From Rhizobium bangladeshense (lineage in GTDB: Bacteria; Pseudomonadota; Alphaproteobacteria; Rhizobiales; Rhizobiaceae): a stretch of 64,000 bases of DNA. Under the pieces are notes generated by a model. It saw nothing but the letters and a program-made list of their open reading frames with translations. It was not told the origin of the DNA and made no database searches. The DNA lies in NCBI RefSeq assembly GCF_001662075.1, contig NZ_LYPL01000015.1, positions 105,629 to 169,628 on the forward strand, read 5' to 3'. Below, piece after piece: positions 1-8,366 of this stretch. Numbering within the stretch: the first letter of the stretch is position 1; each line of letters opens with the position of its first letter. Position numbers and translations under genes: made by a program.

Positions 1-2
1 GC

Positions 3-116
3 GAGGCCGTCGTCACCTGCGCGCTGTTATACTATCCCGGCGCTCAATATCGGCTGGAAGCACGGTCCAGCAAGGGTCCCTCTAAGCCCGTCGCCATTCT
101 CGGAGAGAAACAGTGA
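3..116 (+). CDS. C-terminal end of a transcriptional regulator, probably GntR/UTRA type (partial)
   Basis: Only the last 37 codons are inside the window. The open frame enters from the left edge and ends in TGA at 114-116, overlapping the GTG start of the lyase gene (GTGA), so the two are probably translationally coupled. The peptide has a YYPGAQYRLEA stretch, which resembles the last strand of UTRA ligand-binding domains in HutC-like GntR regulators. That match is by eye and short. A HutC-like regulator would suit the amino-acid-lyase operon that follows, but the family call is inference. Confidence 0.45.
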   Translation, partial: EAVVTCALLYYPGAQYRLEARSSKGPSKPVAILGEKQ

Positions 117-1618
117 GCGCCACCCATTCTCCATCAGTCATCTTCAGCGCGGCGCCGCCGACTATCGAGAACATCGCAGCAATTGCCCGTCGTCACGCAA
201 TTATCGAAGTATCCGCCGAGGTCGAGGTCCGGATTGCGGCCGCGCGCGCCGTCGTCGATCGCTATACGGAAAAGGATCTGCCGGTCTATGGCCTAACGAC
301 GGGACTGGGAGCAGGGGTCGATACACGACTTGCGGCGGAAGATCTGGTGGCGTTCCAGATGCGTGTGCCGCAAGCCCGCGCGGTCGGCGTCGGACAACCG
401 CTAGCGCAGGAGACCGTGCGGGCGATGATGGCCGTCAGGGCCGCCGGCATGGCGGCGGGCGGGTCCGGCGTTTCTCCTAAAGTCTTCCACGGTCTGATTG
501 CCGCCATCAATGCAGGTGTCCATCCTGTCGTCCCGTCACTGGGCTCGATCGGCGCGGCGGATTTGGCTCCGCTTGCCCATATGAGCCGGGGGCTTCTGGG
601 CTTCGGCGAGATCGAGCTTGGCGGCGACGTACTGCCGGCCGCCATCGCCCTTGAAAGGGCCGGTCTGAAGCCTCTCGAATTGGCGCCGAAGGACGGGCAT
701 GCGCTTGTCGTGGCCAACAGTCTCTCCATCGGCCTCGCCTGTCTGGCGCTTGAGGATATCGAGCAGCTCTTCGACTGGTCTCTGAAGGCGATTGCCGTCA
801 ATTTCGAAGCGTTCCGGGCCAATGTCAGCGTCTTCGACGACCGCGCTCTGGCCGCGAGACCGGCCTTTGGACAGCGCCGTGTCGCCGCTCGGTTAATGGA
901 TTTGCTTTCGGGAAGCTCCTTGCTCGCCGCCGATGCAGCAAGACGTCTCCAGGATCCTTTGAGCTACCGCTGCACGCCGCAGGTCTGGGGTGCGCTGAGG
1001 CATGCGATCGACGAGGCAAGGCAGGCGACCGAGATTGAGCTCGTCAGTTCCAGCGACAATCCTGTCGTGATCGCATCCGAGGGCGTTATTCTTTCACACG
1101 GCAATTTTGATATGACCGCCTTTGTGCTCGCCTGGGAAAGGCTGGGGCAGGCGATGGCGCATTGCGCGGCGGGCACCGCCTATCGGATCATGAAAATCAT
1201 GTCGCCCGGCATGTCCGACCTCCCACGCTTCCTGACCCCAATGGGCCAGAGCCGTACCGGTTTTGCGACCGTGCAAAAGACCGTCTCGGCCATGGAAGCT
1301 GAAATCCGTCATCTGGCCATGCCGGTTTCGCTTTCGCCCTTTCCCGTCGCCGATGGCATCGAAGACCAGGCGTCGATGGCCCCGAGCGTTTTGGCAAAGA
1401 CGCAGGCGATCATCGAGCGCCTGCGCTATCTGATCGCTATCGAACTGATCGCCTCGGTACAGGCCGTCGAGCTTAGAGGCGTCTCAGGCGAATTGGGCAA
1501 GGGATCGGCGCAAGCCTATGCTTTCGTACGCAACCACGTCCCGCCGCTTGAAGAGGATCGCGCGCAAGGGCCGGATTTTGCGACAATTGCCGCATTGATC
1601 GGGCCTGGCCCCCAATAA
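113..1618 (+). CDS. Histidine/aromatic amino acid ammonia-lyase family protein lacking the ASG cofactor triad
   Basis: A 501-residue protein of HutH-like length (about 510 is usual). Family landmarks are present in order: VYGLTTGLG (about residues 59-67), the region normally carrying the MIO triad, KDGHALVVANS (about 192), QDPLSYRCTPQVWGA (about 280), SSSDNPVV (about 312) and IEDQASM (about 420). HutH enzymes cyclise Ala-Ser-Gly into the MIO electrophile inside GSVGASGDLAPL; here the same place reads GSIGAADLAPLAH, one residue shorter and without Ser-Gly. The protein may therefore not be a classical ammonia-lyase. GTG is chosen as start because it overlaps the upstream stop codon and gives full family length. 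It heads an operon with a betaine-type importer and a cyclodeaminase-like enzyme. No hutU, hutI or hutG is nearby. The substrate cannot be told from the sequence. Confidence 0.8.
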   Translation: MSATHSPSVIFSAAPPTIENIAAIARRHAIIEVSAEVEVRIAAARAVVDRYTEKDLPVYGLTTGLGAGVDTRLAAEDLVAFQMRVPQARAVGVGQPLAQETVRAMMAVRAAGMAAGGSGVSPKVFHGLIAAINAGVHPVVPSLGSIGAADLAPLAHMSRGLLGFGEIELGGDVLPAAIALERAGLKPLELAPKDGHALVVANSLSIGLACLALEDIEQLFDWSLKAIAVNFEAFRANVSVFDDRALAARPAFGQRRVAARLMDLLSGSSLLAADAARRLQDPLSYRCTPQVWGALRHAIDEARQATEIELVSSSDNPVVIASEGVILSHGNFDMTAFVLAWERLGQAMAHCAAGTAYRIMKIMSPGMSDLPRFLTPMGQSRTGFATVQKTVSAMEAEIRHLAMPVSLSPFPVADGIEDQASMAPSVLAKTQAIIERLRYLIAIELIASVQAVELRGVSGELGKGSAQAYAFVRNHVPPLEEDRAQGPDFATIAALIGPGPQ

Positions 1619-1733
1619 GCCCGGTTCGCCACTGCCCCGGAAAGAAGGGCAGGGCGCCGACCGGTCATGCTGACGGTTATTCTGGGGAATGCTGTCGGTT
1701 CGTTCAGTGAAAAGTCAACAAGAGGGAATGACT

Positions 1734-2621
1734 ATGAAAAATTGGACAAAGTGCATCCTTGCAGCCGGCATCATGGCAGCCACCATGTTCCAGCCTGCAG
1801 CCGCAGAGACCATCAAGGTCGGCAGCAAGAATTTCACCGAGCAGTTTATCCTTGCCGAAATGTATGCCGCCGTTTTGGAAAATGCCGGCATCACCATCGA
1901 GCGCAAGATCAATCTCGGCGGCACGCTGATTGCTCACCAGGCATTGGTGGCCGGCGAGATCGATCTCTATCCGGAATATACCGGCACGGCGCTCGCTTCC
2001 GTCGTCAAGGGTGAGATGTCGACCGATGCCGACAAGGTCTACACGCAGGTCAAGGATTTCTACGCCAAGCAGTTCAACCTCACCTGGCTGAAGCCGAGCG
2101 GCATCAACAACGGCTACGTCATCGTTGTCCGGCAGGAAACGGCGCAAGCCAACAATCTGAAGAGCCTGTCGGATCTCGCCAAGGTTTCCAAGACCCTGGT
2201 TTTCGGTGGCGGCGCTGAATTTCCCGACCGCGCCGATGGCCTGCCCGGCCTGAAGCGTGTCTACGACGCCGAATTCAAGGAGTTCAAGCAGTTTGCCAAG
2301 CTTGGTCTTCGTTATGATGCGCTGGAACAAAAGGATATTGACGTCGCCAATGGTGCGGCGACTGACTGGCAGATCGGCTCGAAGAACCTGGTGCCGCTGG
2401 CAGACGACAAGGGTCTGTTTCCGCCCTACTACGTGGCCCCCGTTGTCCGCCAGGACGTGCTGAAGGCCAATCCGAAAGTTGCCGAACTGCTGGAAGCGGT
2501 CGGCACCCATCTCGACAATGAGAAGATGCGGGTCCTCAATGCCAAGGTCGAGACCGATCACGAGGAAGCCAAGGACGTGGCGGTCGAATTCCTCAAGGAA
2601 AACGGTCTGCTGCCGAAATGA
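1734..2621 (+). CDS. OpuAC/ProX-family substrate-binding protein of a betaine-type ABC importer
   Basis: A periplasmic binding protein of 295 residues. The ATG at 1734 is preferred because AGAGGG lies at suitable distance and it begins a classical signal peptide (MKNWTKC, a hydrophobic core, cleavage near AAA-ET). The mature protein opens with IKVGSKNFTEQFILAEMY, the hallmark of OpuC/OsmF-type osmoprotectant receptors, followed by YPEYTGTAL. Members bind glycine betaine, choline, carnitine or, in the rhizobial HutX branch, histidine and proline betaine. Its partners are the two permeases and the ATPase encoded at 4605-6833; two cytosolic genes are interposed. A strong hairpin follows the stop codon. 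The linked lyase suggests a nitrogen-rich amino acid or betaine as ligand, which is inference. Confidence 0.9.
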   Translation: MKNWTKCILAAGIMAATMFQPAAAETIKVGSKNFTEQFILAEMYAAVLENAGITIERKINLGGTLIAHQALVAGEIDLYPEYTGTALASVVKGEMSTDADKVYTQVKDFYAKQFNLTWLKPSGINNGYVIVVRQETAQANNLKSLSDLAKVSKTLVFGGGAEFPDRADGLPGLKRVYDAEFKEFKQFAKLGLRYDALEQKDIDVANGAATDWQIGSKNLVPLADDKGLFPPYYVAPVVRQDVLKANPKVAELLEAVGTHLDNEKMRVLNAKVETDHEEAKDVAVEFLKENGLLPK

Positions 2622-2630
2622 TTGTCACGC

Positions 2631-2658
2631 CCGCGGCCGGATATCAATCCGGCCGCGG
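2631..2658 (+). promoter_or_regulatory. 12-bp perfect inverted repeat after the binding-protein gene
   Basis: The arms CCGCGGCCGGAT and ATCCGGCCGCGG flank a 4-nt loop, 9 nt after the stop codon. There is no T tract, so it looks more like an mRNA-stabilising or attenuating hairpin that favours the binding-protein message than a full terminator. Confidence 0.6.
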
Positions 2659-2738
2659 TCTGGCGCGGTCATCCTTCATAGGGTTTTGTTCGAAATCCTT
2701 CCGTTCATCAGCCGGGCAGGATTGTGGAGAAGCAGGAA

Positions 2739-3743
2739 ATGCAAGAAATCTGGATCGATTATCTCAACGCCCTCGATGCCAAGGCGCTGGCGCTGACGAA
2801 TGATGAGATTCTCGATGCGGTGGCGAAGGCGCTGGATGCGCAGGGCAGGGGCGAAACCGTCATCGAGCCGCGTGTCCATCTTGTGCCGGAAAGCTCCGAC
2901 AAAGGCCATTTCAACGTGCTTCGCGGCTATGTCAAAGCGCTGAATTATGCCGGCGTCAAAGTCGTCGGTGACTTCGTCGACAATTACAAAGTCGACCTGC
3001 CTTCGGAGCTTGCTGTCCTCAACCTCTTCGACCCGAACACGGGCGTGCCGAAGGCCATCATCGACGCAACTGATATCACCGACATGCGCACGGGTGCCGT
3101 GACCGCCCTCGGCGCAAAATATCTCGCCCGCAAGGACAGCAAGATTCTCGGCCATATCGGTGCCCGCGGAACCTCTTACTGGAATGTCCGCCTTCTCGAT
3201 CATCTTTTCGACTTCGATGAAATCCGCGTGCATTCGCGCCGTCCGGAAAGTCGCGATGCCTTCGCAAAGCGTCTTGAGAAGGATCTCGGCAAGAGGATCA
3301 TCGTCACCAACAATTGGGAAGATTGCCTCAAGTGTGCCGATATCATGGTCGAGGCCAGCCGCCTGCCGGAACCGGCGCCCCTGTTCAAGACCGAATGGGT
3401 GAAGAAGGGAGCCTTCGTCGTGCCCTATGGCACGATGAGCGCGCTTGAATTCGATCTCACCGATATCATGGACAAGGTCGTCGTCGACGATTGGGGACAA
3501 TGCGGCCCCGGCAAACCGTTCGGAGCGCTTCGCCGTCACGTCGATGAGGGCAAGGTGACGGCCGAGAACTTACATGCCGAAATCGGCCAGATCGTCTGCG
3601 GCATGAAACCCGGCCGCGAGAGCGACGAGGAGACGATCCTGTTCTGGCACCGCGGCCTCAGCACGACCGACGTGGCGCTCGGTGCTGCCATGGTGGAGAA
3701 GGCCAGAGAGATGAATATCGGCCAGCGCCTGCGGTTCGCATAA
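2739..3743 (+). CDS. Ornithine cyclodeaminase/mu-crystallin family NAD(P)-dependent protein
   Basis: A cytosolic protein of 334 residues. ATG 2739 is chosen over an in-frame GTG at 2724 because a GGAG stretch sits 9 nt upstream of it. Family features are the EPRVHLVP strand, GVKVVGDF, the helix-rich substrate half and a Rossmann segment with HIGARGTSYWN in place of the usual GxGxQA-type dinucleotide loop. The DDWGQC segment is also family-like. Members include ornithine cyclodeaminase, imine reductases and EutC. It differs clearly from the EutC homologue at 39640-40632. Together with the upstream lyase-like protein and the importer it probably handles an imported amino acid derivative or its imine. 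The actual reaction is unknown. Confidence 0.75.
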   Translation: MQEIWIDYLNALDAKALALTNDEILDAVAKALDAQGRGETVIEPRVHLVPESSDKGHFNVLRGYVKALNYAGVKVVGDFVDNYKVDLPSELAVLNLFDPNTGVPKAIIDATDITDMRTGAVTALGAKYLARKDSKILGHIGARGTSYWNVRLLDHLFDFDEIRVHSRRPESRDAFAKRLEKDLGKRIIVTNNWEDCLKCADIMVEASRLPEPAPLFKTEWVKKGAFVVPYGTMSALEFDLTDIMDKVVVDDWGQCGPGKPFGALRRHVDEGKVTAENLHAEIGQIVCGMKPGRESDEETILFWHRGLSTTDVALGAAMVEKAREMNIGQRLRFA

Positions 3744-3748
3744 TTGCC

Positions 3749-4567
3749 ATGGTGATGTCCAAGCCGATCGCCTGTTCGAGAATGTATAATCTCAGTCCGC
3801 GCATTCGCGGCCTGTGGGACACGCTGTTTGCGCTGGTCAGCGTGCATTCTGGCATCGAACTCGATATCATCGCTTATGCAGCGCCAGCCCCCCTGTCGGA
3901 ATTGTGGGCGAGGCCGGACATGGGCGCGGTCTTCATGTGCGGCTATCCGTTTTCACGCATGCCTGAACGAGCAAGGCCGACTGTGCTTGCCGCACCCGTC
4001 TCGAGCGAGGCATGGTCTTGGGATCAGCCGCTCTATGCCAGCCACATACTCGTCGCCTCCACCGGTCCGGTGAACGCGGTGGCGGATCTCGCTGCGGCAC
4101 GCTGGGGCTGGACCGTGCGTGATTCCCAATCGGGTTACCACGCGGTGCGCTCCTACCTCGCCGGCCGGTTTCCCGGCAAGATGAAGCAGAGCGCGACGGT
4201 TGGACCGCTGCTCAATCCTTCAGGCATCGTCGCAGCCCTCAAGGATGGCAGGATCGATGCGGGCGCGATCGACGCTTATGCCTTTCAATTGTTGTGGATG
4301 CACGAACGCGACGAGATCGACGGTCTTCGTATTCTTGCGACGACCGATCCGCTTCCCGCGCCGCTATTGGTTGCCGCGCAGATATTGCCTGTCGACATCA
4401 CCACAGCATTACAGCAAAGCCTCGTGACATTGCATGAAACGCCTGAGGGAACGGCGGTTTTGGAACGGCTCGGCCTCAGACGATTTTCGGCGGTCGCTCC
4501 GTCCGCTTACGATGTCCTGCCGCAGAGAGCCGACGACGCCGATCGCAGATTGGGGATCGCATGGTAG
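3749..4567 (+). CDS. PhnD-like phosphate/phosphonate-binding-fold protein without signal peptide
   Basis: A 272-residue protein of the periplasmic-binding-protein fold found in PhnD-like receptors: YNLSPRIRGLWDTLFALV near the N-terminus, AVFMCGYPFSR, then GWTVRDSQSGYHAVRSYL and NPSGIVAALKDGRIDAGAID typical of the second lobe. No hydrophobic leader is visible, so it is predicted cytoplasmic, unlike true ABC receptors. It starts 5 nt after the cyclodeaminase-like gene and is followed closely by the permease genes, so it is a member of this operon. Roles as a cytosolic ligand sensor or an enzyme accessory are possible; neither is shown. An alternative ATG lies at 3755. Confidence 0.7.
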   Translation: MVMSKPIACSRMYNLSPRIRGLWDTLFALVSVHSGIELDIIAYAAPAPLSELWARPDMGAVFMCGYPFSRMPERARPTVLAAPVSSEAWSWDQPLYASHILVASTGPVNAVADLAAARWGWTVRDSQSGYHAVRSYLAGRFPGKMKQSATVGPLLNPSGIVAALKDGRIDAGAIDAYAFQLLWMHERDEIDGLRILATTDPLPAPLLVAAQILPVDITTALQQSLVTLHETPEGTAVLERLGLRRFSAVAPSAYDVLPQRADDADRRLGIAW

Positions 4568-4604
4568 ACAGGCGAACGAGCGCTCGGACGCGGAGGTCTC
4601 GACA

Positions 4605-5237
4605 ATGAAATGGGTCCCTAAACATCTCGACCGGCTACTCGAAGCGCTGTTGGAGCATCTCTATCTCGTTTTTTCCTCGGTCGGCATTGCGCTGGTGATC
4701 TCGCTGATCGTCGGGATATGGGCGGCAAGGCGGCCGCGGAGTTTTGCGGCCATCGTCATCTTCACCGGTATCCTGTTTGCGGTGCCAAGCCTGGCGCTGT
4801 TTGCGCTCCTTATTCCCATCATGGGTATCGGGGCGGCGCCCGCCATTACCGGTCTTGCCGCCTACTCGCTAATGATCCTGATCCGCAATATCGGCATGGG
4901 CTTCCAGGCAATTCCGCGTGACATACTCGAAGCTGCCAATGGCATGGGCTACGGCACGGCACGGCGGATCTGGGAAGTCGAGCTGCCGCTGGCGATGCCT
5001 TATATCGTCGGCGGTATCCGCATCGCCATGGTGACGGTCATCGGCATCGCGACCGTTGCCGCCTATATCAATGCCGGAGGGCTCGGCGTCATCATTTTCG
5101 AAGGTATCGACCAGCGGTTTCCTGAAAAGATCATAGCAGGCGGGCTGCTGACGTCATTTCTGGCGCTCTTTGCCGACTACTGTTTTGCATCGTTCGAAAA
5201 GCTGCTGCGTCGGCGCAGTGGAGGTAAAGCGGCATGA
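4605..5237 (+). CDS. Betaine-type ABC transporter permease (OpuBB-like), first subunit
   Basis: An integral membrane protein of 210 residues with about five to six hydrophobic segments and the BPD_transp_1 coupling loop around ANGMGYGTARRIWEVELPLAMPYIVGG. ATG 4605 gives normal family length; the frame is open further upstream but there it overlaps the preceding gene. It overlaps the second permease by 4 nt (ATGA), implying coupled translation and a heterodimeric channel as in OpuC-type systems. It works with the receptor at 1734-2621 and the ATPase at 5892-6833. Confidence 0.88.
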   Translation: MKWVPKHLDRLLEALLEHLYLVFSSVGIALVISLIVGIWAARRPRSFAAIVIFTGILFAVPSLALFALLIPIMGIGAAPAITGLAAYSLMILIRNIGMGFQAIPRDILEAANGMGYGTARRIWEVELPLAMPYIVGGIRIAMVTVIGIATVAAYINAGGLGVIIFEGIDQRFPEKIIAGGLLTSFLALFADYCFASFEKLLRRRSGGKAA

Positions 5238-5869
5238 TCGTGATCGATGCATTCAGCTGGATCTTCAACAACTCCGGCACTTTCTTCAACGCTTTCAATC
5301 GCCATCTTCTGATGTGCGTCCTATCGCTCGGCATCGCCTTCGTCATTGCCGTGCCACTCGGATTTGTCGTCGCACGGGCACCTCGCGCTGCCTTTGCCGT
5401 GGTCAATATCGCCGGCGCCCTGCGCTCCATACCGAGCCTTGCGATCCTGTCGGCGACGATGCCCTTCCTCGGCATCGGATTGTTGCCGTCGGTGATCGCC
5501 CTGATCGTCCTTGCCGTGCCGCCATTGTTGTTGAACACGATCATCGGCATCCGCGAGATCGACTCCTCGGTAATCGATGCGGCCGACGGAATGGGCATGG
5601 GCGCCAGGCAGATGCTATGGGAGATCGAACTTCCTCTGGCCGTTCCCGCGATCCTGTCAGGCGTCAGGACGAGTGCCATCCAGGTCATCGGCGGGGCGGC
5701 ACTCGCCTCCTTCATTGGCGGTGGCGGGCTTGGCGATTTCATCAATGCCGGCATTGCCATCATGAACATGCCGCGCCTTCTCGTCGGAGCGGTCCCGATA
5801 GCCCTGCTGGCGATCTTTGCGGAATTGGCGTTCGGCGCCCTGGAGCGCGTCTTCACTCAACGGCGCTAA
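5234..5869 (+). CDS. Betaine-type ABC transporter permease (OpuBB-like), second subunit
   Basis: A membrane subunit of 211 residues paralogous to the preceding permease, with the coupling motif ADGMGMGARQMLWEIELPLA followed by VPAILSGVRTSAIQVIG and GGGGLGDFI. Two distinct permeases per importer are characteristic of OpuC/Osm systems, whereas HutXWV and ProVWX use one. Its start is embedded in the stop region of the previous gene (ATGA overlap), and the ATPase gene follows after 22 nt. Confidence 0.88.
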   Translation: MIVIDAFSWIFNNSGTFFNAFNRHLLMCVLSLGIAFVIAVPLGFVVARAPRAAFAVVNIAGALRSIPSLAILSATMPFLGIGLLPSVIALIVLAVPPLLLNTIIGIREIDSSVIDAADGMGMGARQMLWEIELPLAVPAILSGVRTSAIQVIGGAALASFIGGGGLGDFINAGIAIMNMPRLLVGAVPIALLAIFAELAFGALERVFTQRR

Positions 5870-5891
5870 GCGGCCGAAAGCGGATATCAGG

Positions 5892-6833
5892 ATGATTCAT
5901 CTCGACCATGTTACGAAGAATTACGACGGAAGCGGCCAGCATGCGGTCGACAATCTCGATCTCCTGATCGAAGCCGGCACGACGGTTGCCCTGATCGGTC
6001 CTTCGGGCTGCGGCAAGACCACGACCATGCGCATGATCAATCAATTGGAGACACCCACGGCGGGACGGGTGCTGGTCGATGGCAGAGATATCGCCCGGGT
6101 CGATCAGAGAGAGCTGCGCCGCAGCATCGGTTATGTCATCCAGCAGGTCGGTCTGTTTCCGCATATGTCGATCGCACGCAATATCGCGACCGTGCCGCGG
6201 CTTCTCGGCTGGGAGAAGGCGCGCAGCGATCGCCGGGTCGACGAGCTCCTGGATCTGGTGGGACTTGATCCGGCCATCATGCGGCAGCGCCTGCCACACG
6301 AATTGTCGGGTGGGCAACGTCAGCGCGTCGGTTTCGCGCGCGCTCTCGCCGCCGACCCTGCAATCATGCTGATGGACGAACCGTTCGGCGCGATCGATCC
6401 GATTACGCGCGTTCGGCTTCAGGACGAATTCCGGGATATTCTGAGGAAGGTGAAGAAGACTGTCGTCATCGTCACGCACGACCTCGACGAGGCCATCAAG
6501 ATGGGCGATCGCATCGCGATCATGCGGGATGGCCGCCTTCTTCAATATGATAGCCCACAGGAAATTCTTGCGCGTCCCGTCAACGAATTCGTCGAGAACT
6601 TCCTCGGCCCCGACCGAGCCATAAAGAGGCTGAGCTTGATTGCCGTATCGACGATCATGACCGCGCCGGAACCGTCCAACGGCGATGCCGAGATCGCCGC
6701 TGACGCTACGGTTCACGAAGCGTTGGCGCTCATCCTCTCCGGCGAGATGCCGGGCCTCCATGTCAGGTCAGCCGATGGGACGCTTGCGGGATATCTGTCG
6801 CGAGCCACCTTGTTGCGGGCCAATCGGCTATAG
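5892..6833 (+). CDS. Betaine-type ABC transporter ATP-binding protein (OpuBA/ProV-like)
   Basis: The energising subunit, 313 residues. Visible motifs: Walker A GPSGCGKTT (about residues 37-45), the Q-loop, signature LSGGQRQRVGFARAL (about 137), Walker B IMLMDEPFGAID and the H-switch VIVTHDLDEAIKMGDRIAIM. After about residue 245 there is a shorter tail with one CBS-like stretch (EALALILSGEMPGLHVRSADGTLAGYLSR, positions only indicative), weaker than the paired CBS domains of osmosensing ProV/OpuCA. ATG 5892 begins the conserved MIHLDHVTKNY strand; the longer open frame upstream overlaps the permease end. It is the last gene of the operon that starts left of the window. Confidence 0.9.
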   Translation: MIHLDHVTKNYDGSGQHAVDNLDLLIEAGTTVALIGPSGCGKTTTMRMINQLETPTAGRVLVDGRDIARVDQRELRRSIGYVIQQVGLFPHMSIARNIATVPRLLGWEKARSDRRVDELLDLVGLDPAIMRQRLPHELSGGQRQRVGFARALAADPAIMLMDEPFGAIDPITRVRLQDEFRDILRKVKKTVVIVTHDLDEAIKMGDRIAIMRDGRLLQYDSPQEILARPVNEFVENFLGPDRAIKRLSLIAVSTIMTAPEPSNGDAEIAADATVHEALALILSGEMPGLHVRSADGTLAGYLSRATLLRANRL

Positions 6834-6910
6834 AACAATTCCGACAAAAGTTCGCAGCGGTTTTGCTCGACGTGAACAAGACCCACTGGGGACCTGCGCC
6901 ATTGTCTTTT

Positions 6911-7483
6911 CTAGGCATCTTTCGGCAGCACCGAGCGAACCCTTGCGACGAAGGCGTGGAAGTCCCGCATGAACGTGCGCAGGAAATCGGCAGTGCTGTC
7001 GTTCGTGACCTCGCCGTCATCGGTGATCAGCCCCGGAGTGAATTGGATGTAGGCCTCTGGAGCATTCATCTGGGGAGAGTTGCAGAAACTAAGGACGCTG
7101 CGCAAATTCTGCTGGGCGACGGCTGTGCCTATCGCGCCCGGCGACGTGCCGATGACCGCCGACGGCTTGCGTGTAAACGAGTTGGTGCCGTAGGGGCGGC
7201 TCGCCCAGTCGATCGCGTTTTTCAGCCCGCCGGGTATGGACCGATTGTATTCGGGAGTGACGAACAGCACAGCGTCGACAGCCGCGATTGCGGCCTTGAA
7301 TGCCTTGCCGGCCGGAGGGTAGTCGGCGTCATAGTCGTAGCTGTAGAGCGGCAGGTCCTTGAAGGATATCTCGGACATTTCAAGTTCCGGTGGGGCGAGC
7401 CGCACCAATGCCTTGGCGAGCTTGCGATTGATCGAGTCCCTGGCGAGGCTGCCGATAAGATAGCCTACTTTATGCGTGGTCAT
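6911..7483 (-). CDS. NAD(P)H-dependent FMN reductase (flavodoxin fold)
   Basis: A 190-residue flavodoxin-fold oxidoreductase of the FMN_red/ChrR/azoreductase group. The N-terminal GSLARDSINRKLAKAL is the phosphate-binding loop for FMN, and PEYNRSIPGGLKNAIDW is the second flavin-contact motif. ATG 7483 starts MTTHKVGYLIGSL; a longer frame upstream has no family match. It lies 84 nt downstream of the nitroreductase gene on the same strand, which in turn follows an ArsR gene, so the three may form one redox-response unit. Quinone, azo or metal reduction are family activities; the substrate is not known. Confidence 0.88.
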   Translation of the reverse strand: MTTHKVGYLIGSLARDSINRKLAKALVRLAPPELEMSEISFKDLPLYSYDYDADYPPAGKAFKAAIAAVDAVLFVTPEYNRSIPGGLKNAIDWASRPYGTNSFTRKPSAVIGTSPGAIGTAVAQQNLRSVLSFCNSPQMNAPEAYIQFTPGLITDDGEVTNDSTADFLRTFMRDFHAFVARVRSVLPKDA

Positions 7484-7567
7484 GGCGTTCTCCAGTATCC
7501 CGCATGATAAAGGACGTATCATACGCAGAATTATCGAAAGGGTCTCGCGTCCTTTGAGCGCAAACAG

Positions 7568-8233
7568 CTATTCGCCGACGAACGTGACCGTCTCGGCGAG
7601 CGGGGCACGGCCCGTACGGGCGTAACTTACCGCAGGGTCCTCGTAGCCGATCGACATGCCGCAGAAGAGGATCAGACCGTCCGGGGGGGACAGGGCCTCC
7701 GCGACCGTCTCGCGAACCTGCGACCACGCCATTTGCGGGCAACTGTGCAGACCTTCGGCGCGAAGCAGCAGCATGACGGTCTGCAGATACATGCCTACGT
7801 CGGCCCATTGGGGCAGGCCCAACTCACTGTCGATGTAGCAGAACAGGGCGGCGGGCGCGCCGAAACAGTTCCAGTTGGCGATCGCCGCCCGCTGGCGGGC
7901 CTCCCAGTCCTCGCGCGCAATGCCGAGCGCGCTGTAGCGCTCCTTGCCGAAGGCGGACCGGCGCTCCCCGTAAGGGGATTTCAGCGCCGTTGGGTACATC
8001 TCATACTGCCGCTTGTCCCAGTGGTCGCCATGGGCCACGCGCTCGACGGCTGTTGTCTTGAGCTCTGCCAACGGTGCGCCGGTCATCACGTAGGTGTTCC
8101 ACGGCTGGATGTTCGATCCTGACGGCGACCAGGCTGCCGCGGACAGCACACGCTCGAGCACTTCCCTCGCGACAGGCTTGTCTTTGAATCCGCGCACCGA
8201 CCGCCGGCTTGTGACTGCCTCATAGACGTCCAT
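7568..8233 (-). CDS. Nitroreductase family flavoprotein
   Basis: A 221-residue nitroreductase-fold protein. It opens with YEAVTSRRSVRGFKDKPV, the conserved RRSxRxF FMN-binding segment, followed by AAWSPSGSNIQPW, and ends with a GMSIGYEDP motif near the last strand. Such enzymes use FMN and NAD(P)H to reduce nitro compounds, quinones or enones. It sits between an ArsR regulator (133 nt upstream, same strand) and an FMN reductase (downstream), so co-regulation is likely. Confidence 0.9.
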   Translation of the reverse strand: MDVYEAVTSRRSVRGFKDKPVAREVLERVLSAAAWSPSGSNIQPWNTYVMTGAPLAELKTTAVERVAHGDHWDKRQYEMYPTALKSPYGERRSAFGKERYSALGIAREDWEARQRAAIANWNCFGAPAALFCYIDSELGLPQWADVGMYLQTVMLLLRAEGLHSCPQMAWSQVRETVAEALSPPDGLILFCGMSIGYEDPAVSYARTGRAPLAETVTFVGE

Positions 8234-8366
8234 GATCGCCTTCTCCTGACCCTTCCCTTGCTGATGTGGTCCATTATCTCCAATCGCAATGGAGGCGTAA
8301 CCACACCCTGGTCTAGGAGGCGTACATCAAACGTTCATCAGCGACTGAGCGGCAAGAGCAACATGG

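Noticed and set aside
7568..8233. BluB (cobalamin lower-ligand synthase) as identity of the nitroreductase
   Set aside because: The protein shares the fold but lacks cobalamin-gene neighbours and looks more like general nitroreductases paired with an FMN reductase.
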